DNA from: Spisula solida
Taxonomy: Eukaryota; Mollusca; Bivalvia; Venerida; Mactridae
Direction: 5' to 3'
Length of the DNA stretch: 64,000 nucleotides
Assembly: GCA_947247005.1 (NCBI GenBank)
Contig: OX365954.1
Location: forward strand, 574,001 to 638,000
Shown here: positions 58,330 to 64,000 of the stretch, in pieces
Numbering within the stretch: the stretch's first letter is position 1
Layout of the letters: the number at the start of each line of letters is the position of its first letter
Position numbers and translations under genes: made by a program
Notes under the pieces: generated by a model
Told to the model about the DNA's origin: nothing
What the model saw: only the letters and a program-made list of their open reading frames with translations
Database searches by the model: none

Positions 58330-58570
58330 ATATCGCTGGCTTAGAATAAGATGGTCGTACGTATTACTAACGACCGTATAAGATGCGTGCATATTTGGAT
58401 TCTGTATCACGAAGCGCTTCTTATGAGTCTATTGTCATGAAAATCGGAAGTGGCCATATTGAGTTTAAAAGGCTTGTTTTTCCATTAGTAAAAAGTAGTT
58501 TTCAGATAGCCTTTTCTTGTTTTCTCAAAATATTGATTTTGTACTTACGACTTTCTAATTCTTAGCCTGT
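58330..58570. mobile_element. MITE, inverted second copy of the 20881-21151 family
   Basis: Left CGCTGGCTTAGAATAAGATG GTCG, right GTACTTACGACTTTCTAATT CTTAGCC. The interior TAGTTTTCAGATAGCC and GAAGCGCTTCTTATGAGTCT are the complement of blocks in the first copy. Confidence 0.6.
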
Positions 58571-59367
58571 GATACAGTAACCTTTTCGCATCTTTAAGTC
58601 CAGGATGATTCTTGTATACGCATACTCTAGTTTATTTTATGACGATCGTGAAATTAGTAATTACAACTCCTATTAATCACTGTTGACATGAATTTTTAAT
58701 TCTCGGTGGTATCTATCACCACGAGGGTATGAATTACGTGTTGCTGGTAGAAGGGTAAGGTAGTTCTGGTTCAACAATAATGTAAATGTTAGCATTTGAT
58801 CTCGTTGTGTTTTATATGATATCCAGGTGAAGCCGGACACCAGGGATTGTTTAGATAAGTTGGACTCCCAGGATAAGATTGGTTTCCAGTAGCATTCGGA
58901 GAGCCAGGCTTTACAAAGAGAGGAGATGAGACAGAGGTGGGTTATATTTGTTCATATTCACCGAGGCATTTACAACACATGTGAATGGTAGTACTGGTTG
59001 ACAATTGATGTACATTTATAAGCCGTAGATATTTCCATAGATTGTGTGGCCATTGTTTATTGAGTTTAGTATAGCTCTGTTTCGCCAACACAACATGCAT
59101 TTCAATCAAATATATTTTTAGATGAATAATGAATGCAGACGATTATGTCACAAGTATATGAAGCATATACTAAGCCACATCAGCAATATTGGTCATGTAC
59201 AGGTATCAAAGATGTAAGAGAATTGTCCACATGTTTGTGCGCCCTCTGTTTTTTGAAATTAGTTCAAAAATTGTGATGTGATAATACGATTTACGTTACA
59301 GATATGAAGGGACGGGTAAACCTGATATTGCTGAATATGGCTGATAAGCCTGTACCGCTAGGACAAC
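58571..59367. other. Non-coding; one weak exon-like block not called
   Basis: 58826-58940 is bounded by a CAG before and GTGGGT after, but no frame through it is long or recognisable. Otherwise nothing seen. Confidence 0.25.
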
Positions 59368-59739
59368 CTGGGGTCGGGATCACAACGAATACTTACACTC
59401 AGCACTCAACACTCAAATATTGAAAATGTAATATAATGAGCTATTATTTGTCATAGATTGCAAATTTAGATGAGGAAAACGTATAAGAAAGTTAATGAGT
59501 GTTGAAAAAAAACATTTGATAACTTTTCTTTGCCATTTCGACTATTTATGAGGTGTAAATGTAATTATTGAATCTCAGTGCCGCAATCAGCACTCAGACT
59601 GATGTATTGCAGTTATAGCTTACAAATACACTAAATTCAACTAACATTAACATTATTACAACGTCTTTTGTCAATTGTGAATTTCAATATTTGAGTGTTG
59701 AGTGCTGAGTGTAAGTATTCGTTGTAATCCCGGCCCCTG
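59368..59739. mobile_element. MITE-like element with ~55-bp terminal inverted repeats
   Basis: Left CTGGGGTCGGGATCACAACG AATACTTACACTCAGCACTC; the right end is the complement, ending CGGGGCCG in inverse (CGTTGTAATCCCGGCCCCTG). Arms continue through AACACTCAAATATTGAAA. The arms differ at only a few positions. No clear target duplication, and no coding frame. Confidence 0.75.
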
Positions 59740-60333
59740 AACTTGATGCCCAACCAGGAATCAAAGATATACACAAAGTATTAATTTCCCAAAGTGCATG
59801 TAGATTTCGCAGTAATGAAAAAATGTATCCCATAAAATAACATGCATTTAGCATTTTTAAACAGGTATTCTTGATACATGTACAATGACAATGTTCAAAA
59901 TGTTTGATGCTTATTTATGGAGTTGCTTATTTTTATTTCTTTAATTTCAGGTTTGGGAGAAGAGGAGTGTATATATACTGTTTCAAGCTGGCATTTGCTA
60001 AACCTAAGTTTGCCTTTTGATTATTCTTAGATTGTTCATTTGCTTAAGTAGTTCAGTTTGCCTTTTGATTATTATTTAATCCTTAGATTTAGTCTGTTCA
60101 ACCCTGGTGTGGTTGAACTACTGGAAGCCAGTGATCGTTTTGGACTTCAAACATATATTGTTACACTATTTCCTCGAACGTTATATGAAACTTTATCTAA
60201 GGTTTTTGACCTCACACCTGTTTAAAGCACGCCATATATGATACAATTTTGTCAAACGAGAATGATCTTTTGGTAATAAATAATTGTTTTAAGTTTGACA
60301 ATACAACTCTCATATACAAGGAAGACTGGTTAA

Positions 60334-60575
60334 GAGACTGTCATACCAGAGACTGTCATACCAGAGACTGTCATACCAGAGACTGTCATACCAGAGACTG
60401 TCATACCAGAGACTGTCATACCAGAGACTGTCATACCAGAAACTGTCATACCAGAGACTGTCATACCAGAGACTGTCAGACCAGAGACTGTCATACCAGA
60501 GACTGTCATACCAGAAACTGTCATACCAGAGACTGTCATACCAGAGACTGTCAGACCAGAGACTGTCATACCACA
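60334..60575. repeat. 15-bp minisatellite (AGACTGTCATACCAG)n
   Basis: Sixteen units, with A-for-G (AAACTG) and CAGACC variants that are themselves arranged in a repeated pattern. All six frames without stops give pentapeptide ladders (DCHTR, MTVSG, DSLWY). This is a repeat, not a gene. It sits inside the diverged 60-62 kb repeats. Confidence 0.95.
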
Positions 60576-61127
60576 TATTTCATGGACCTTTTGTCAAATA
60601 TGGAAAGTAATTGCAGTATGGAGAGTCTTGTATATGTTAAAGCAAAAAGATTCATACTACTGCCCTGCCAAACTAACTATAGGTGAAGTCGGACTGAAGT
60701 CCTGATGCAAATTGATATTTCATCTGTCAGTGATGTGGTAGGACATGACTTTCCTCCAACATGGAACATACAACATCATCGTATATGGTTACGCCTCACA
60801 TTTTGCATAAAACATAGAGTTTGGACAGCACTTATGAACGACTAATTAGTACTGGTTATGTTTAGGTCAAGGAAAACAACATTTCAAGTGTCGGTCAAAT
60901 TGCTCTCATTTTACATAAACACCTTGGTAAGGATCATAGTGTTGGCATAAATACATTGGAGTTGGACTGCACGTTTTGAGAAGCTGTTTACTTGTGAAAG
61001 GCTAAGTTAGTACTGGTTATGTTTAAGTCCAGGAAAACACCATTTCAAGTGACACTCAAATTGATTGATTCTTGTTAATGTGATTGTCGAAATGATGGAA
61101 GTCGGTCATAGATCACAAAGAAGAATG

Positions 61128-61223
61128 CTTTGAATGATTATGTCCATGTTTGAATGATTATGTCCATGTTTGAATGATTATGTCCATGTTTGAATGATTA
61201 TGTCCGTGTTTGAATGATTTATA
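61128..61223. repeat. 20-bp tandem repeat (TGAATGATTATGTCCATGTT)n
   Basis: Four to five copies; the last has TCCGTG. Confidence 0.9.
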
Positions 61224-61371
61224 TTGTATTTAAGAATATGTTTGTTAGTTCGCATTATATATTGAATGACCCTAGTATTATGAAAATTTTTTTTTCAGGA
61301 GTATTATCATTAATTTATGTTTTGTTCTCATAATCTTGTAAACATGTAAACATATGTACTAATCATTTGAC

Positions 61372-61446
61372 GCTCACAGGGAAGACTGGGCTTGCCCAAC
61401 TGTGTTGTCTCTTTAAACAAAGTCGTTATTATTATTATTATTATTA
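61372..61446 (+). mobile_element. Solo LINE 3' end with (ATT)n tail
   Basis: GAAGACTGGGCTTGCCCAAC, TGTTGTCTCTTTAAACAAAG, then (TTA)n. It matches the 3' terminus of the LINE at 12790-12878. The coding part is absent or unrecognisable. Confidence 0.65.
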
Positions 61447-62210
61447 CACTCAAATTTATTGATTCTTGTTAATTTTAGTTTCTATAATTTCAGGTTTTGA
61501 GAGCAGATATTCAGTTAAGTTAAGTTGGCTTTTTTATGCTTATGTGATCCATACCGCATTTTCTGGACGGTCAGACGAAACTGTATCTAAGAATGTTGTG
61601 CTTACCCCTGTTTTAAGCGCGACGTTTATGATACACTTAGGTCTAACGTAACTGGAGTTTGGGTACTAAATAATTGTTTCAAGTTAAGATATACACCTCA
61701 TTTAACATAAACTCCTTGGTTAGGATCATATGGTTACACCTCTTATTTGGCATAAATAAATTGGAACTGGACTGCTATTTACTTGTGATAGGCTAAGTTA
61801 GTACTGGGTCTGTTTAAGTCCAGGAAAACAACATTTAAAGTGACAGTCAAATTGCTTGATTCGTGACGAAGCTGACATTTGTTCAAGTTAAGTTTGCCCT
61901 TTGACGCTTCTTTGATCTATACCCAATTTTCTTGACGGTTTGACGAAATGGTAGCTAAAAAGATAATATTAAGTCAGAGATTGTTGTGCTCAATACAGTT
62001 TTAAGCCCGACATTTATGATACTATTGTCTAACGGAACTGGACTTTGGGTAATAAATTATTGTTTTAAGTTAGGAGATACAACTCTTATTTTACATCAGC
62101 TCCCTGGTTAGGATTATATGGTTACATCTCGTATTTGGTATAACTATATTGGAATTGGAGTGTACATTTTGAGAAGTTGTTAAAGGCAAAGTTACTACTG
62201 GTTATGTTTA

Positions 62211-64000
62211 AGTCTTCTTTTTCTCTTCTTCTTCCTGTTTAGTACAGATCCCACTCATGGGCAATATCGTACTATTAAAATCGTATGAGCGGTGCAGAAA
62301 GTATTTACAGTGTGTGAGTTAAAAACGTTAAAAACAGCATATTCTTTATTCGCTGACCAGGCCCCTCTTGAAGACCTCGACGCCGTCGACGATAGTGGCT
62401 TGCTCAGGGAGCTTGTTCCAGAGTCGGATGGCGGAGGGGAAGAAGGAGTACAGGAACACATGAGTGCGACAGAAGGGAAGCAAGTACCTGGTGAAGTGGC
62501 CCCTGGTGTTGATTGATGTTGGGTGGAGAAGGCCTCAGCTGGAATGTCGACGAGTCCATGGGTGATTCTATAGACCATCACCAGCTTGGCGTTGGAACGG
62601 CGTTCGACAAGGGGTTTCCAGCCAATTTCAGCAATCATCTGGCTGGTGCTTGTTGTAGTGCGGTAGTCCCCTTTGACAAATCGTGCCGCGCGTCGCTGGA
62701 CAGCCTCCAGTTGAGGACAGCTTGTCAGGTTTCTTCTCAGGAAAGCGAGACTGTTGTTCGCCTTCTTTGCCGTGGTAGCAACATGTGTGTTGAAGGAGAG
62801 CTTCTCATCTATGTATACCCCCAAGTACTTGCCCCCTGTCACAACTTGCAGTTCGCTGCCGTGAATGATGTATGGCGTCTTGATGGGGATTCTCTTCCTG
62901 GTGATGCGGATGACCTCGCATTTGGATGGGTGAATGACATCAACCAGTCGCGCTCCCACTGCTGTAACCTGTCCAGGTCATCTTGTAAGGCTTTGGCATC
63001 TTCTGTAGTGCGAATTGTCCTGTACAAGAGACTATCGTCGGCGAACAATTGGGATGTGGATGTTGCCCGAAGTGGGAGGTCATTGATGTACAGCAGGAAG
63101 AGGAGGGGTCCAATGACTGATCCCTGGGGTACGCCGGTGTGACTGGTACTGTGTTGGATGACTGCCCTTCGACCAGTACTTGCTAGGTTCTGTTTGCCAG
63201 GAAGCTACTTATCCAACGCAGCAGGTTTCCTCTTATACCGTAGTACTGTAGATTGAGTGCTAGTCTCTCGTGGGGAACCTTGTCGAAGGCTTTGCTGAAG
63301 TCCAGAAGGACGGCGTCGATCTGTTCTCCGTCATCTAGGCCTTTAGCTAGGTCCTGGAGCGCAGGAATTAGCTGGCTCTCAATAGACCTCTTCTTCCGGA
63401 ACCCATGTTGTTGGTCAGCTAGTATCTGATACTTGTCGAGATGGGTCATGATCTGGCTATGGAGTATGTGCTCTATCAGCTTACTGAACACAGAGGTGAG
63501 CGAGATGGACCGATAGTTGGCAGGGTCACTGTGGTCTCCCTTTTTGAAGATGGTTGTGACGTTTGCATGCCTCAAGTCTGATGGAACGGCACCCTGTGAT
63601 ATTGAAGCGTTGAAAATGAGCGCCAATGATGGAGCCAGTTCTTCAGCGTAGTCTTTCATGAACTTGGTGGGGATGTTATCTAGGCCCGTCGCATTGTGTA
63701 GATCCAAGCCGGCTAGGAGCTTCCTCACACCCTCCTTGTCTATACTGAAGCTGTGTATGTCTGGATGAGGGCTATGTCAGAGTGACAGCATGTCGTTGAG
63801 GTCCTCCTTGGTAAAGACACTGCTGAACTGTTTGTTGAGGATGGATGCTTTGGTGGCTGGGTCGCTGTGGGTCACTCCGTCGGCCCTCAGGGGTGATATG
63901 CCACTGCTGTCACACTTTTTCCCCTTTACAAGAGAGTACAGTTTCTTCGGGTTGCGGTCTGTGGTTACCATGTCGCTGATGTAGCGGTTGTAGGCCTTCC
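62211..64000 (-). pseudogene. LINE reverse transcriptase, GC-rich, defective, cut by the window edge
   Basis: Minus strand. From the edge: [91 protein letters not shown]; catalytic [26 protein letters not shown]; and a thumb/C-terminal part. Order and motifs fit a CR1/Jockey-type ORF2. A stop after FLANRT, a frameshift before GVPQGS, and further shifts near 62990 and 62500 disable it. The 3' end has a GAAGAAGAAGAGAAAAAGAA tail at 62211-62240. GC content is clearly higher than its surroundings, suggesting a source LINE with different base use. Open frames on the + strand here are shadows. Confidence 0.9.

Larger units (their letters stand above)
60020..62215. repeat. Diverged long-period tandem repeats (about 300-400 bp)
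   Basis: Words recur in order at about 60040-60290, 60700-61050, 61500-61860 and 61880-62215: AAGTTTGCC..TTGA, GACGGT..GACGAAA, GTTTTAAGC(G/A)C, TTTATGATAC, AATAATTGTTTTAAGTT, CTCCTTGGTTAGGAT, TTGGAATTGGA, TACTGGTTATGTTTAAGTC. Copies are heavily mutated and interrupted. No coding frame is conserved between them, so they read as an old duplicated non-coding block. Confidence 0.55.

Noticed and set aside
58826..58940. Possible exon bounded by AG and GT
   Set aside because: No frame continues into a recognisable partner, and the product has no domain.
60249..60686. 145-codon frame with DCHTR pentapeptide repeats
   Set aside because: A 15-bp repeat is open in several frames on both strands; the flanking sequence has no start context or domain.
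62292..63142. Plus-strand open frames of 74 and 209 codons
   Set aside because: They lie antisense to a LINE reverse transcriptase that has clear catalytic motifs.

Overview
The window is animal nuclear DNA, most likely from a marine mollusc (probably a bivalve). It is AT-rich, has split genes with GT-AG introns, no operons, and dense transposon debris. The sigma-class glutathione S-transferase and the mix of LINEs, tRNA-derived SINEs, hairpin-ended repeats and long minisatellites fit that group. The species assignment is inference, because no search was possible.

Two host genes can be reconstructed exon by exon. The first (+ strand, 7997-22962) is a complete five-exon sigma-class GST of 210 residues. 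Its first intron is 10.2 kb and its second about 2 kb. Both are swollen by repeats: a LINE carrying a DNA transposon, a 3.9-kb array of a 47-bp repeat and a 1-kb array of a 32-bp repeat. The second (- strand, 43049 down to 30775) is a seven-exon gene for a 1039-residue single-pass membrane protein. It has a signal peptide, one CUB domain, a transmembrane segment and a cytoplasmic tail of about 850 residues. The tail is disordered and carries proline-rich stretches, TQT motifs, YxN motifs and a PDZ-type C terminus. I do not recognise this architecture as a named protein, and it is the best candidate here for something undescribed.

Layout: 1-7.9 kb holds repeats, including two hairpin-ended elements with tandem cores, and the GST upstream region. 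The GST gene occupies 8-23 kb. 23-30.8 kb is AT-rich with no recognisable gene. The CUB-receptor gene occupies 30.8-43 kb, with a possible 5' UTR exon near 44.7 kb; its introns hold a mariner deletion derivative, MITEs, a SINE, a long palindrome and a 1.9-kb minisatellite. 46-50.4 kb is a nested transposon stack: one LINE broken by an L1/Tx1-like LINE with a 16-bp target duplication, and again by a hairpin-bearing element. 50-58 kb is rich in palindromes, G-tract elements, SINEs and a threefold tandem repeat. 58-62 kb holds MITEs and diverged tandem repeats. From 62.2 kb to the window edge is a GC-richer defective LINE on the - strand.

The two host genes show no functional link to each other. 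I see no rRNA gene, CRISPR array, intact tRNA gene or intact autonomous transposon.
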